In this document: positions 17,164-27,996 of the stretch, piece after piece | How the letters are laid out: the number at the start of each line of letters is the position of its first letter | How positions within the stretch are numbered: the stretch's first letter is position 1 | Assembly: GCA_963665545.2 (NCBI GenBank) | Contig: CAXXKZ010000011.1 | Location: 682,001 to 746,000, forward strand | Source: G963665545 sp963665545 | GTDB lineage: Bacteria; Pseudomonadota; Gammaproteobacteria; Xanthomonadales; SZUA-36 | Reading direction: 5' to 3' | Length of the DNA: 64,000 bases | Notes under the pieces: generated by a model | What the model was told of the DNA's origin: nothing | Databases searched by the model: none | What the model saw: the letters and a program-made list of their open reading frames with translations, nothing else | Position numbers and translations under genes: made by a program

Positions 17164-18589
17164 ATGATCGAAGCCAGCTGGTGGTCAATCGCCCCCCCCG
17201 TTCTCGCAGTCATTCTTGCCATTCGCACCCGGCAGGTGCACCTGTCCTTATTTGTCGGAATCTGGCTGGGCTGGACGATACTGGCCGGCGGCAATCCGTT
17301 GACGGGTTTGCGCGACACTCTGGATGCCCTGGTCGCGGTGTTTGCAGGATGCCGGCAATGCCAAGGGTCATGGCTTTCAGCGCGATGGTGGGCGTCATCC
17401 TGGTCTTCACACAGGCATCGGGCGGCGTCACGGGATTTGTCAACTGGATTGGGGAACGTGGCATCATCAACAGCCCACGCCGCGCCGGTGTCATGGCCTG
17501 GGGGATCGGTTGCCTGATCTTTATCGAGTCATCGATCACCGCGCTGGTCACCGGCTCGATCAGCCGACCGATTTTTGACCGCCTGCAAATGTCGCGGGAA
17601 AAGCTGGCCTATATTTGCGACTCCACGGCTGCGCCTGTCTGCATCCTGATTCCGCTCAATGCCTGGGGTGCCTTCATCATCGGCCTGCTGGCTGCTGAGG
17701 GGTTACGACCAGCCGGTCTCCACGATGTTCAAGGCCATGCCACTCAACTTCTACGCCATCGGCGCATTGCTGTTCACCCTGTACATCGCCTGGTCGCGAC
17801 GGGACTTTGGCCCCATGAAACAGGCAGAAAAGCGGGCAATGGAAACAGGTGAGGTGCTGCGCAAGGGTGCCAAGCCCATGATCCCGGACGATATCTCGGG
17901 CATGAAGGCCCCCGATGGGGTGACGCCGCGGGCGAGGAATTTTCCTGATCCCGACCCTGGCGATGATCTTTACCATGCCCCTGTCGCTATGGATAACCGG
18001 TGACGGCGACATGACCCAGGGGTCCGGCTCTACTTCGGTATTGTGGGCGGTGAGCGCGGCCATCACCCCTGGGCGCGGTCAGTTATCGCCTACAGGGTAT
18101 TTTTGAATTGAGCGAGATGACGGATCTGTTTTTCAAGGGTATCAGTGCGTTGATCCCGCTGGTCATGCTGCTGCTGCTGGCATTTGCCATCGGTGATGTC
18201 AGCCGCGGAATTTACATACCGGAACCTTTGTTGCTGCCCTGGTGGCGGAGCTTGTGAACCCGGTGGTGATCCCCATCGTGCTGTTCTTGACGGCCTGCTT
18301 CATTGCTTTTTCGACCGGCACATCGTGGGGCACCTTTGCCATCATGGTGCCCATCGCCGTACCGATGGCGGAGGCCACCGGCATCAACGACGCGCTGGTC
18401 ATTGCTGCGGTACTGGGCGGCGGCATTTTCGGCGATCATTGCTCGCCGATCTCCGACACCACCATCATCGCTTCAATGGCTTCGGCATCGGATCATATTG
18501 ACCATGTCAGGACGCAATTGCCCTACGCGCTGGTGGTTGCCGCGGCGGCTATTGTGCTCTACGGCATCGCCGGATTGGCCGCTGTATAA
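17164..18589 (+). pseudogene. NhaC-type Na+/H+ antiporter gene with at least five frameshifts
   Basis: Starting at ATG 17164, NhaC-like coding sense passes through successive frames. WLGWTILAGGNPLTGLRDTL lies in frame 1. FSAMVGVILVFTQASGGV and the long helix IGCLIFIESSITALVTG lie in frame 3, switching near 17343. Near 17700 it returns to frame 1 (FYAIGALLFTLYIAWS), near 17940 it shifts to IPTLAMIFTMPLSLWITG, near 18065 again, and near 18220 to the C-terminal block ending GLAAV (FGDHCSPISDTTIIASMA is the hallmark NhaC motif). No in-frame nonsense codon interrupts the pieces, so either the damage is recent or the assembly here contains indel errors. As read it cannot make a full transporter. 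Confidence 0.82.
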
Positions 18590-18652
18590 AAATCCACGCC
18601 CCAAGTTCAAACAGCCTGGGCCAATCAAACTGGGTCAATCAGGCTGGGGCAT

Positions 18653-20077
18653 TCAGACCTTGCTGATTTTGATGGTCTGGATGTTGGTGTTTTCCGCCAG
18701 CCCCCAGTGGCCGAATTCGCAGCCAATACCGGACTGCTTCATACCGCCCATCGGCGCATTAGGCTGAATGTCCGCATGCGTGTTGACCCACACCGAACCG
18801 GATTCCAGTTGCCCGACCAACGCTGCAGCCCGGTCAAGGTCGCTGGACCAGATTGAGCCTCCGAGCCCCGAAGAACTCGCGTTGGCGCGGCGGATGGCAT
18901 CGTCAACGTTTGAATACTTGATCACCGGAACGATGGGGCCAAACTGTTCTTCGTCAACCAGTCTGGTACCGTCACTGATATCGGTTACGATGGTGGGCGG
19001 GTAGAAATAGCCTGCACCTTCGGGTTCCTCTCCGCCGATCAGAAAGGTCGCTCCTGCTGCCCTCGCGTCGGCCGCCAGATCGCGAACAATATTCAGCTGC
19101 TTTTCGTTTTGCAACGGCCCCAGATCGGTATCTTCTTCCAGCCCGTTGCCATTTTTTACACTCCTGGCAATCACCGCCATTTCAGCACAGACCTCATCGT
19201 ATATGTCCTCATGCACGTACAGGCGTTTCAGGGCCTGGCAAGTCTGGCCATTGTTGTGGAAGCACACTGCAAACAGTTTGGGCGCTATTTCCTTGGGATC
19301 TACATCCGGCAGAACGATGCCGGCATCATTGCCGCCCAGTTCCAGAGTCAGGCGCTTCAGGTTTCCGGACGCCGCCTGCATCACCGACCTTCCGGTTTTG
19401 CTGGAGCCGGTAAAAACGATCTTGTTGATGTCAGGATGACTGGCGATCGCCGCGCCAACAGCGCCGTCGCCGGCCACAACGTTCAATACGCCTGGCGGCA
19501 GAATCTCGTTGGCGATCTCTGCAAATCGGAGCGTCGAAACCGGCGTAAATTCAGAAGGCTTGGCGACCACAGTGTTGCCAGCCAGAATCGCCGGCGAATA
19601 ATGCCACACGGCAATCATCAATGGCCAGTTCCAGGGGGTGATCGAGCCGACCACGCCGATGGGCTTGTGATGGACCTCAATCCTTGCGGTTTCATCATCC
19701 TGAATCACTTCAACCGGTAACTCGGTTTCCGCCGTGGCCTGCATCCAGGCCATTGAACCGCCAACCTCCATGCCGGAACCCACGCCTGAATAACCGCCCA
19801 TGGGTTTGCCGGTCTCCTGGGTCAGTAGTTGCATGAGTTCGGGCATATTGGCCTCAAGCGCGCCTGCCAATTCATGCAACTTGCCCTTACGCTCCTGGTG
19901 ACTTAGCGCCGACCACGCCGGAAACGCAGCACGTGCCGCCGCCACCGCTTCGTCAACGTGCTGGGGCGTGCCGACAGGCACCTCGGCAAAGCTTTCGCCG
20001 GTCGCAGGATTGATTACACCAACGGTTTGGTCCGTGGTGACTTTTTGACCATTGATAATCATCGGGAAACTTGTCAT
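18653..20077 (-). CDS. NAD(P)-dependent aldehyde dehydrogenase
   Basis: A 474-residue ALDH-superfamily enzyme of normal length. Visible are the PWNWPL segment of the cofactor site, GSSKTGRSVM (Rossmann loop), LELGGNDAGIVLPD with the general-base Glu, NNGQTCQALKRLYV with the catalytic Cys, and EQFGPIVPV near the C-terminus. By sequence it resembles the broad succinate-semialdehyde/aminobutyraldehyde group; the substrate is not certain. An AGGAG site lies 7 bases before the ATG. It is intact although the genes on both sides are frameshifted. Confidence 0.9.
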   Translation of the reverse strand: MTSFPMIINGQKVTTDQTVGVINPATGESFAEVPVGTPQHVDEAVAAARAAFPAWSALSHQERKGKLHELAGALEANMPELMQLLTQETGKPMGGYSGVGSGMEVGGSMAWMQATAETELPVEVIQDDETARIEVHHKPIGVVGSITPWNWPLMIAVWHYSPAILAGNTVVAKPSEFTPVSTLRFAEIANEILPPGVLNVVAGDGAVGAAIASHPDINKIVFTGSSKTGRSVMQAASGNLKRLTLELGGNDAGIVLPDVDPKEIAPKLFAVCFHNNGQTCQALKRLYVHEDIYDEVCAEMAVIARSVKNGNGLEEDTDLGPLQNEKQLNIVRDLAADARAAGATFLIGGEEPEGAGYFYPPTIVTDISDGTRLVDEEQFGPIVPVIKYSNVDDAIRRANASSSGLGGSIWSSDLDRAAALVGQLESGSVWVNTHADIQPNAPMGGMKQSGIGCEFGHWGLAENTNIQTIKISKV

Positions 20078-20178
20078 TTCTTGCTCCTGTCTGTATGGCG
20101 GAGGACGTCGGTCCAGTTTGATCAGCCTACTGTATAGCGAATAGGCCCATATTCAAAATCATGGCTGCGGGAACAGCG

Positions 20179-21527
20179 CTATGACCTGCGCCACCGGACC
20201 GGCATATACTTCACACCCCGCTGAAAATTCGAGCGCAGGTATCGCACCTCGCCCGCCAACTCGATATGATCCAGGCGGCTCAACATCTCGCCAAACAGCG
20301 CCAGCATTTGCGTCCTGGCCAACTGGGCCCCCAGGCAAAAATGCGGCCCGTAGCCAAACGACTGGTGCGGGTTTGGCGAACGGCTGATATCAAATTTGTC
20401 GGGGTCTGCAAACTTTCTTTCGTCCCGGTTGGCTGAGATAAATGAAACGACTACCTTGTCGCCACTTCGTATTAATTCGCCGCCCAGTTCAGTGTCCTGG
20501 CTAGCAGTGCGACGGAATATCATCACCGGCGTCCACCACCGCAGCATTTCATCAACCGCTTTGGGGAGCAGCGCGGGTTCTTCCCGCAGGCGATTAAGTG
20601 CATCGGGGTGCTGCAACAGGGCCAGCATGCCGCCAGGAATGCCGTTACGCAGCGTCTCATTGCCGGCCACTGAAAACAGCCAGAACATGTTTTCGAATTC
20701 TTCGACGGAGAGTTGCCCACCGTCCTCATCGACCTGGGCCAACAGGATTGACATCACGTCATCACCCGGAGCGGCGCGTTTTCTTTCCGCCAACAGGTGG
20801 GCGTAGCGATAGAGATCAGGCATACCTTCGCGCGCCCTCGGATTGGGCATATTGCCCGCCGCGTCGGGCTGGGGCCTGGTTTTCAGGGGCTTCGCATGCA
20901 ATTTCGCTGCCCCTTGAACCATCGAAAGAATCAGATACCCGATATTCCGGATCCTGGAACCCGATCACACGGTTGGCCCAGTCATACATCAAATGTCGGT
21001 CTTGCTGCGGCATGCCGAGAATATCGGCCAGGCTCAGCAACGGCATATCGGCCGCAATGTCACGGGCAAAATCACACTCGCCTTCAGTATCGCCGCCCAG
21101 GGCGCGATCGAATATATCCCGCGCATGGGCGTGAATGCCGTCTTCTATTTTGCGAATGGCCCGCGAGGTGAATGAATTTTGTAACAGTCGACGCAAGCGA
21201 GTGTGCGCTGGCGGGTCCATGTTCAGCATCATCTTGCCCACGTAGCGCAGGTCATCTTCGGATTCCGGATCCATCAACTGGGTGGCGCCTCGGGCGGAAG
21301 AAAAATGCGCTGGACTCTTGAGCACCTCGCCAACTTCCTTGTGCCTTAACACCAGCCAAAAACCCTGCCCGCCAGGCCAGCTTGGCAATACATGTTCATC
21401 GACCCAGACCACGGCCTGATCCCTCCGCAGGTCAGCCAGCAGGGTCCAGAGGAACAGCGCGCTCGTATTGCATGGGATCATAAAGCGCTTCAAGTGCGTC
21501 TTGGTTAGCCTTCAATTGAGAATCCAT
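20179..21527 (-). pseudogene. Cytochrome P450 gene with two frameshifts
   Basis: Bacterial class I P450 sense is complete but split. A plausible start is ATG 21527 (MDSQLKANQDALEALYDPMQ); a shift near 21440 leads into LLADLRRDQAVVWVDEH and on to MLNMDPPAHTRLRRLLQ (C-helix). A second shift near 20920 leads into the C-terminal half with the oxygen-binding I-helix VAGNETLRNG, the ExxR motif EMLR and the heme loop FGYGPHFCLGAQLAR. All key residues are present, so the enzyme was functional until recently or the shifts are read errors. No ferredoxin or ferredoxin reductase gene is adjacent. Confidence 0.82.
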
Positions 21528-21590
21528 ATCCGGGCTGCTCAGAATAAAGCCCCTGCCGATTCGAATCAATTGGCCATATCCGTTCCCTGG

Positions 21591-22366
21591 TCATGCCCCG
21601 GTATCGTCGGGCATGTCCCACCTGCTGGTTCGGTCACGCCACTTCTTGATGTTTTTCATCGGCTCCTTGAAGTAGTGACTGGATCTGATCGCCCTGAGAA
21701 TCATGTTGTTGACGAATGTCCCCACCCCTGTCCATCGGCCGGTCGAAATCCAGGAACAGGACCACGCGCCATTCATCGGTTTCGTTCTTCACTTCGTGCT
21801 CGAAGGTGTCGTCTAACACCATGCATTTGCCCTCTTGCCAATTCCTGGTCTCCGCATCGACCCGAATCCAGCAACTCTTCCGATCCTGCGGCACCATCAG
21901 TCCAAGGTGGCAGCGAATCAATGCCCGCGTCGGACCCTTGTGAGGAATGATGTGGTAGCGCGGCGCCAGGATGGAAAACCAGGCGTTCTGCAACGTGGAC
22001 AGACTCTCCAACAACTCAACCGTCTTCGGGCAGTAAGCACAATTGACGTCTATACGCTCACCAGCAACAAAAAACACAAAAGTCTTCCAGTTGTTCCCGC
22101 GGGATATTCGGCTCTGATCAGGCGACAGCTCGTGAAAGGATGGAATTTCGTCTTTGTGGCTCAGAACCCCGTCCATCTCCGATCGGATCACCACCCAATT
22201 GGCCTCCAACTCAGGCACCCAGGGAAAATCCTCTTTCGCCAGAAAAGGCGTCGTGCCGGCCAGCGGAATGTCGTCCCTGGAAGTCAAGGGTCGCCTGCAG
22301 CAGGCGCTTGCCCGAGCGATGCACCAGACTTCGTTGGCCCGCCTTCAGTGTAGACAGCAAACTCAT
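21591..22366 (-). pseudogene. Aspartyl/asparaginyl beta-hydroxylase-type dioxygenase gene with two frameshifts
   Basis: The likely start is ATG 22366 (MSLLSTLKAGQRSLVHRSGK). A one-base shift near 22268 leads into DDIPLAGTTPFLAKEDFPWV and the AspH/LpxO-type core: HIIPHKGPTRALIRCHLGL with metal and 2-oxoglutarate ligands, and VLDDTFEHEVKNET with the second His. A second shift near 21722, in a run of C residues, leads to the C-terminal end NNMILRAIRSSHYFKEPMK. The family hydroxylates protein side chains or lipid acyl chains using Fe(II) and 2-oxoglutarate. It is back to back with the P450 gene, so a lost oxidative pathway is conceivable. Confidence 0.78.
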
Positions 22367-22424
22367 CAATACTTCCTGGACAATTGAGTCATTCTACCCA
22401 CTTCGGCACAGGCGCCCGCAACAA

Positions 22425-25400
22425 TCAGCTGCGAGTGGCACCGTCCATCACCACAACCAGGTCACCCTGCTCGACCAGGTCTCCCACGGTCAAATACACA
22501 GCACCGATGCTGCCGGAATAGGGCGCGCTGATGGTGGTCTCCATTTTCATCGCTTCGATGACGAAAATGGGGCTGTCTTTTTCCACCTGATCACCGGCGG
22601 CAACCAGCACAGACGAAAGCCGCCCCATCAGCGGTGAACCTATCTCGTTGTCCTCTACCGCCTTGCGGTTTGCCGCGACCGTGGGTGCCGAAGCGAGGTC
22701 ACGTACCTGCACACTGCGGGCCTGGCCATTGAGATCGAAGGTGACATTGCAAAAGCCATTCTGGTCGGTCTTCGACCGGTATACGTAACGAATCGAGATA
22801 CTCTTGCCCCGCTGTAGGCGGACCATCACCTCTTCGCCCTGCGCCAACCCATAAAAGAAGACGGGTGTGGGCAGGTAGTCGATGTCGCCATACTCCCTCT
22901 GATGGCCATAGAAATCCCGGAATACGGCGGGATACATCTTGTAGGACAGAAAATCCAGCATCGTGCGCTGCTCGTCAAATTCCTCTTTAAACGTGTCAAA
23001 TTCAGAGTCGAAATCAACGGGTTCAAGATAATCTCCAGGCGGCCCATCCAGCGGCGGCTGCCCTTTGAGGATCATGGCGCTAAGCGCTTCCGGAAATCCG
23101 CCATCGGCCTGACCGAGATTGCCTTTGAAGAGGTCTATCACCGAGTCTGGGAAAGCCAGCGTTTCGCCCTGCTCGAGAACGTCGTCTTCGCCCAGGCCAT
23201 TGGCCGTCATAAACATGGCCATGTCGCCGACTACCTTGGACGAAGGCGTCACTTTGACGATGTCACCGAACATGCGGTTGACAACAGCGTAGTTTTTCTT
23301 GATCCGCTCAAAGCGGTGTTCCAGCCCCAGGGCGATCGCCTGAGGCCTCAGGTTGGAATATTGCCCGCCGGGAATCTCGTGATCGTAAACCTCCGCCGTT
23401 CCTGACTTTAGCCCGGATTCGAAGGGATAGTAGAATTCTCGCACAGCTTCCCAGTAGTTGGCATATTCGTTAAGCGAGTCAAGGTCAAAAGCCCGGGCGC
23501 GGTCCTGCCCGTACAGAACCGCTATCAGCGAATTCATATTGGGTTGTGAAGTCAGGCCGGACATGGAACTGAGGCAGACATCGACGATATCGACGCCGTT
23601 CTCGATGGCCTTCAACAACGTGGCACTCTGCATCGAAGAGGTGTCGTGAGTGTGCAGGTGGATCGGAATGTCGACAGCCTCTTTGAGCGCCGGTATCAAG
23701 ACTTCTGCCGCGTAGGGCTTGAGCAAACCGGCCATGTCCTTGAGCGCCAGCATGTGGGCGCCCTCGTCCTCCAGGCGCCGAGCCATGTCAAGGTAGTACT
23801 GAAGATTGTAGCGGTAACCCGCCTCGTTATTGAGTACATCTCCGGTGTAGCAGATTGTCGCCTCTGCAATTCCGCCGGTGCGTTCGCGCACGATCTGAAT
23901 TGATCGCTTCATACCCTCAATCCAGTTGAGGGAATCGAAAATACGGAACAGGTCGATGCCGTTATTCCAGGATTCCTCTATGAAGCGGGCAATCAGGTTG
24001 TCCGGATAGGCCTTATAGCCCACTGCGTTTGAGCCGCGAAACAACATCTGGAACAGGATATTGGGCATGACCTCGCGCAGTGCGCGCAGGCGCGCCCAGG
24101 GACATTCGTGCAAAAAACGCATGGCCACGTCAAATGTCGCACCGCCCCACATTTCCATGGAAAAGATTTGCGGGTGCGCTTTGGCGTAGCCTTCCGCCAC
24201 CTGCATCATGTCCAGCGTGCGCACGCGGGTGGCCAACAGCGATTGGTGCGCATCGCGAAACGTCGTATCGGTATAAAACACCTGCTTTTGCTCGCCTATC
24301 CAGCGGCAGAACGCTTCCGGGCCCATCTCATCCAAGCGGTTTTTGCTGCCCTCAGGGTACTCAGCAAGACGGTCAAACGCCGGTACCACGGGCTTGCGAA
24401 ATCGAATCCTGGGGTCGAACGACCTGACGTCAGAATTTCCATTGACCGTGAGGTTGCCGATATAGCGGAGTGTCTTGGTCGCGCGATCAAACCGCTTCGT
24501 AATCTTGAACAGTTCCGGATTCTGATCGACGAAGCCCACGGTGGCTTGACCGGCAACAAAGGTGGGGTGGTCAAGTACGTTTTCGAGGAAGCCGATATTG
24601 GTCTTGACGCCGCGAATGCGAAATTCCCTCAGCGCCCGGTGCCCGCGCTGAATCGCGCCTTTGAGTGTCCGGCCTTGGGATGTCACCTTCACCAGCAATG
24701 AATCAAAAAATGGCGAAACCCGCGCGCCTGTATAGGCCGCCCCCACGTCCAGGCGAATCCCAAAGCCTGCCGCGCTTCGATAGGCGATCAGGGTGCCGTA
24801 ATCGGGCTGAAAGTCATTTTCAGGATCTTCAGTGGTAATGCGACATTGCACGGCAAATCCGCTGCAGTGCACCGCATCCTGCGACGGGATTGCGATCTCG
24901 GGGTTGGACAGGGCATGTCCCATGGCCACCTGTAACTGGGTGCGGACAATGTCGATTTGGGTGATTTGCTCGGTGATCGTGTGCTCCACCTGGATTCGGG
25001 GATTGACTTCGATAAAGTAAATGGCATCTTCTGAATCGACCAGAAATTCCACTGTGCCGGCGTTGCTGTAGCCGACATGCCGGCCGATGGCCAATGCATA
25101 GTTGAGCAATTCCTTGCGAGTCTCTGCCGTGATGGAAGGGCTGGGTGCGACCTCGACCACCTTCTGAAAGCGACGCTGCACCGAACAATCACGTTCGAAC
25201 AGGTGGACCAGGTTTCCCTGGCTGTCACCGATGAGTTGCACCTCGATGTGCTTGGGTGAATCAATGTATTTTTCCAGGAATACCCTGTCGTCTCCAAAGG
25301 CCTTGGCCGCTTCGCTGCGCGCTTCTGACCAGGCCTTGCGCAATTCTTCTTCGTTGCGTACTACGCGCATACCCCGCCCGCCGCCACCGGCCGCGGCCTT

Positions 25401-25889
25401 CAGCATCAGGGGAAATCCAATGCGCTGGGCCTCGGCCAGAGCAATGTCCAGGCTTTCCAGCTCCACCTGGTTACCCTCGATAACGGGCAGGCCGGCTTCG
25501 ATTGCGCTCGCCTTGGCTTTGACCTTGTCACCGAGTTGGGCCATCACTTCGGGCGTTGGACCCACGAAAATAATGCCCTCGTCCCTGCAACGGGTCGCAA
25601 AATCAACGTTTTCTGACAGGAAACCGTAACCCGGGTGAATCGCGTCCGCCTGATTCAGCTTGGCGACTTCAATAATCGCATCGATATCGAGATAGGGCCG
25701 TAGTGGCTCATCGTCCTCACCGATTTGGTAGGCCTCATCTGACTTGTATCGATGCGGTGAAAAACGGTCTTCATGTGTGTAAACACTAATGGTGCGGATG
25801 CCCAACTCGGCGGCAGCGCGCATCACTCGAATGGCGATTTCGCTCCGGTTCGCCACCAGAATCTTGTTAATGCTTTGCTTCATCGCCAT
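22425..25889 (-). CDS. pyc: Pyruvate carboxylase, single-chain
   Basis: A 1154-residue protein with the full domain order of type I pyruvate carboxylase. Biotin carboxylase is at about 1-455 (ILVANRSEIAIRVMRAA, ATP-grasp loop AAGGGGRGMRVV). The carboxyltransferase TIM barrel is at about 535-830 (FYTDTTFRDAHQSLLATRVRT, LKDMAGLLKP, HLHTHDTSS). A tetramerisation/allosteric segment follows, then a C-terminal biotinyl domain with VIEAMKMETTISAP, where the Lys is biotinylated. It makes oxaloacetate from pyruvate, an anaplerotic step. The ATG at 25889 or the ATG two codons later could both serve as start. Confidence 0.95.
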   Translation of the reverse strand: MAMKQSINKILVANRSEIAIRVMRAAAELGIRTISVYTHEDRFSPHRYKSDEAYQIGEDDEPLRPYLDIDAIIEVAKLNQADAIHPGYGFLSENVDFATRCRDEGIIFVGPTPEVMAQLGDKVKAKASAIEAGLPVIEGNQVELESLDIALAEAQRIGFPLMLKAAAGGGGRGMRVVRNEEELRKAWSEARSEAAKAFGDDRVFLEKYIDSPKHIEVQLIGDSQGNLVHLFERDCSVQRRFQKVVEVAPSPSITAETRKELLNYALAIGRHVGYSNAGTVEFLVDSEDAIYFIEVNPRIQVEHTITEQITQIDIVRTQLQVAMGHALSNPEIAIPSQDAVHCSGFAVQCRITTEDPENDFQPDYGTLIAYRSAAGFGIRLDVGAAYTGARVSPFFDSLLVKVTSQGRTLKGAIQRGHRALREFRIRGVKTNIGFLENVLDHPTFVAGQATVGFVDQNPELFKITKRFDRATKTLRYIGNLTVNGNSDVRSFDPRIRFRKPVVPAFDRLAEYPEGSKNRLDEMGPEAFCRWIGEQKQVFYTDTTFRDAHQSLLATRVRTLDMMQVAEGYAKAHPQIFSMEMWGGATFDVAMRFLHECPWARLRALREVMPNILFQMLFRGSNAVGYKAYPDNLIARFIEESWNNGIDLFRIFDSLNWIEGMKRSIQIVRERTGGIAEATICYTGDVLNNEAGYRYNLQYYLDMARRLEDEGAHMLALKDMAGLLKPYAAEVLIPALKEAVDIPIHLHTHDTSSMQSATLLKAIENGVDIVDVCLSSMSGLTSQPNMNSLIAVLYGQDRARAFDLDSLNEYANYWEAVREFYYPFESGLKSGTAEVYDHEIPGGQYSNLRPQAIALGLEHRFERIKKNYAVVNRMFGDIVKVTPSSKVVGDMAMFMTANGLGEDDVLEQGETLAFPDSVIDLFKGNLGQADGGFPEALSAMILKGQPPLDGPPGDYLEPVDFDSEFDTFKEEFDEQRTMLDFLSYKMYPAVFRDFYGHQREYGDIDYLPTPVFFYGLAQGEEVMVRLQRGKSISIRYVYRSKTDQNGFCNVTFDLNGQARSVQVRDLASAPTVAANRKAVEDNEIGSPLMGRLSSVLVAAGDQVEKDSPIFVIEAMKMETTISAPYSGSIGAVYLTVGDLVEQGDLVVVMDGATRS

Positions 25890-25940
25890 TGTGCAACGGC
25901 GATCCAGCCTTCGCCCAGCCGGAATCCTTCCGCAATGAAC

Positions 25941-26414
25941 TCAGGCGAATCCATCATGGTTCCACTGGTCCATCATTCTTCGCCGGGATGCAGTCAGGCG
26001 CTCCGACATCAGCACGGTAAACCGTTTCAACAGCTCATAACCAAAACCGGCGTCCTCTTCGCACATGGCAAGAACGGCTTCTCCGTCAAACTCGACGACT
26101 TCTGAATCCTGTACCGCGGACGCCTGAAAATCCCACTTGTACGGCGCAATCAGCCACGACCAGCCCAATACCTGGTCCTTACCCAGGTGTTGCAGTTGCA
26201 TCGATGGCCCGTAAATGGCCGGCACCTCCACCACCACCTCGCCACTCAGGAGCAGGTAGAAACGGTCTGCATGCGCACCTTGTCTGAACAGCAACTCACC
26301 TGCATCAACCTTGCGCTTCTTGGCCTTCGACAGCATGAACTTCATTTGCTTGTCGGTAAAACCGGCAAATAATTCGTTGCCCTCTATTTCTCGATGAAAT
26401 TTCTGTTTGCTCAT
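25941..26414 (-). CDS. Cyclic-nucleotide-binding domain protein
   Basis: A 157-residue protein that is essentially one cNMP-binding domain (FAGFTDKQMKFMLSKAK, GELLFRQGAHADRFYLLLSGEVVVEV, then VLGWSWLIAPYKWDFQASAV). The phosphate-binding cassette is degenerate: the usual Gly-Glu-x-Ala-Leu-x-x-x-x-Arg is not present, so cyclic nucleotide binding is uncertain. There is no C-terminal HTH, so it is not a CRP-type regulator. The start is ATG 26414 with GAGGG upstream. It lies 52 bases before pyc on the same strand. Confidence 0.8.
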   Translation of the reverse strand: MSKQKFHREIEGNELFAGFTDKQMKFMLSKAKKRKVDAGELLFRQGAHADRFYLLLSGEVVVEVPAIYGPSMQLQHLGKDQVLGWSWLIAPYKWDFQASAVQDSEVVEFDGEAVLAMCEEDAGFGYELLKRFTVLMSERLTASRRRMMDQWNHDGFA

Positions 26415-26646
26415 CTTGCCCTCTTGCCAGGCATTGGGATCGGCTTGGCGCCGGATCGATCATTATGACGGAATTGAAATCAAATTCCCCAGCGCATTTT
26501 CGTTTCAGCCGGCTCTGCCGCCAGCTACGCCCCCTTCGGCATCGAAAACGTACAGTCATGCCGATCTGAGGCGCTGGACGGTGGCGTGAGGACCTGCAAT
26601 ATCACCCCTGAGTTGCAGTGTTGAAGATGGGCTTCGATTAATCTGT

Positions 26647-27975
26647 TCATATTGCGGGTCCGGGTACCATTTTTGATCCGTCGGAAAAGCGCGAAAAACG
26701 GAACCGAGTGAGGTCGTAGCGTGGGGGTTCGCCGGTTACCATGTCAGCCATGACCCGCCCGGCGCCGGGTCCGATGCCGAAGCCATGGCCACTGAAACCC
26801 GTCGCCAGGTAGAGGCCCTCGAAGGCGGGAACTGCATCCATCACGGGTACAACATCGGGCATGGCGTCGATCATGCCGGCCCAGGTCTCGGCAAACGGAA
26901 CCTGGGCCAGTAGGGGCAGTCTTTTATTCAGCGCTTTGCGTGCCAGGGAGATGGCTTTTTTCGAGGGGTCCGGATTCAGCACGCGGTGCTTTTCAAAAGG
27001 TGACACTTCATCCCCGCTCCAGGTTTTCGCCGGAAAGGGCTGCTGGGTGACATCGCCGCCCAGGCGCAGACGAATATCTCTGGTGCTGCCCATTGACGGC
27101 AAAAATTTGAAGAAATGGCGAAAACTGTTTGCGCCAATCCAATGCTCGGTCATCGGGCTGGCCACCGTATAGCCACCATCCTTGCGCCGCCGAATGTAAA
27201 CGTCGCACAGTCCTGCCGCACCTTCGAAAACCGACGGTGCCTGCAGTGTTCTTGCGACAGTGCTTCGCACGACCAATTGAGGCAGCGCGATGCCCAGGTT
27301 GGACAGAAACATGGATGACCAGGCGCCCGCAGCGCAGACCACGATCGGGGTTTTCACGATGCCGGATTCGGTAACGACGGCTGATACGCTGCCGGCCTGT
27401 CGTTCAATTGTCCTCACAGCACAGGCTTCCCGAATGATGCCGCCCCTGGCCTGCAAGCCTTGGGCTATGGTCTTGACTGCGGTAAATGGCTCGACACGGG
27501 CGTCACTTGGCGTGATCATGCCGCCCCGCCAGCTTCCAGGCACGCCATCAATCACCTCATCGACTTCCCGGCTCGACAGTAAGCGGGTATCGAGACCATG
27601 CTTGCTTGCGATGCCCATCCACTCTTCGCGTTCGGCCAATTGCGGGTCACTGTCTGCCAACACCAGAATGCCCCGGCGTTCAAAGCCGATACCGTCACCG
27701 AGTTCGTTCGCGAACTGCTCCCAATAATTAACGCTGTCGATCGCAATGGGAACCTCGCCCGGATCCCGGCCTGTGACACGCACCCATCCCCAGTTGCGGC
27801 TGGATTGTTCGCCTGCGACGCGGCCCTTTTCGCAGACTAAAACTGAATGGCCTCTCTGGCGCAAATACCAGGCAGTGGTGATGCCAATCACGCCCCCGCC
27901 GATAATCACGACATCCACGGAATCGGGCAAAGGGTCCTGGAATGTTAGCGGGGAATTCTTGTTGTAAATAAACAT
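26647..27975 (-). CDS. FAD-dependent oxidoreductase, DAO superfamily
   Basis: A 442-residue flavoprotein. The FAD motif VVIIGGGVIGITTAWYLRQRG lies at about residues 23-43, and the C-terminal ATGFSGHGFGIGPGAGR is typical of glycine/D-amino acid oxidases and the PuuB/OrdL group. It probably oxidises an amino acid or amine with reduction of FAD, but the substrate is not indicated. An upstream gap of about 230 bases to the cNMP gene carries no evident gene; nhaD follows divergently ordered on the same strand upstream (21 bases away). Confidence 0.85.
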   Translation of the reverse strand: MFIYNKNSPLTFQDPLPDSVDVVIIGGGVIGITTAWYLRQRGHSVLVCEKGRVAGEQSSRNWGWVRVTGRDPGEVPIAIDSVNYWEQFANELGDGIGFERRGILVLADSDPQLAEREEWMGIASKHGLDTRLLSSREVDEVIDGVPGSWRGGMITPSDARVEPFTAVKTIAQGLQARGGIIREACAVRTIERQAGSVSAVVTESGIVKTPIVVCAAGAWSSMFLSNLGIALPQLVVRSTVARTLQAPSVFEGAAGLCDVYIRRRKDGGYTVASPMTEHWIGANSFRHFFKFLPSMGSTRDIRLRLGGDVTQQPFPAKTWSGDEVSPFEKHRVLNPDPSKKAISLARKALNKRLPLLAQVPFAETWAGMIDAMPDVVPVMDAVPAFEGLYLATGFSGHGFGIGPGAGRVMADMVTGEPPRYDLTRFRFSRFSDGSKMVPGPAI

Positions 27976-27996
27976 ATTGGAAGGACCCGGCAGGCC

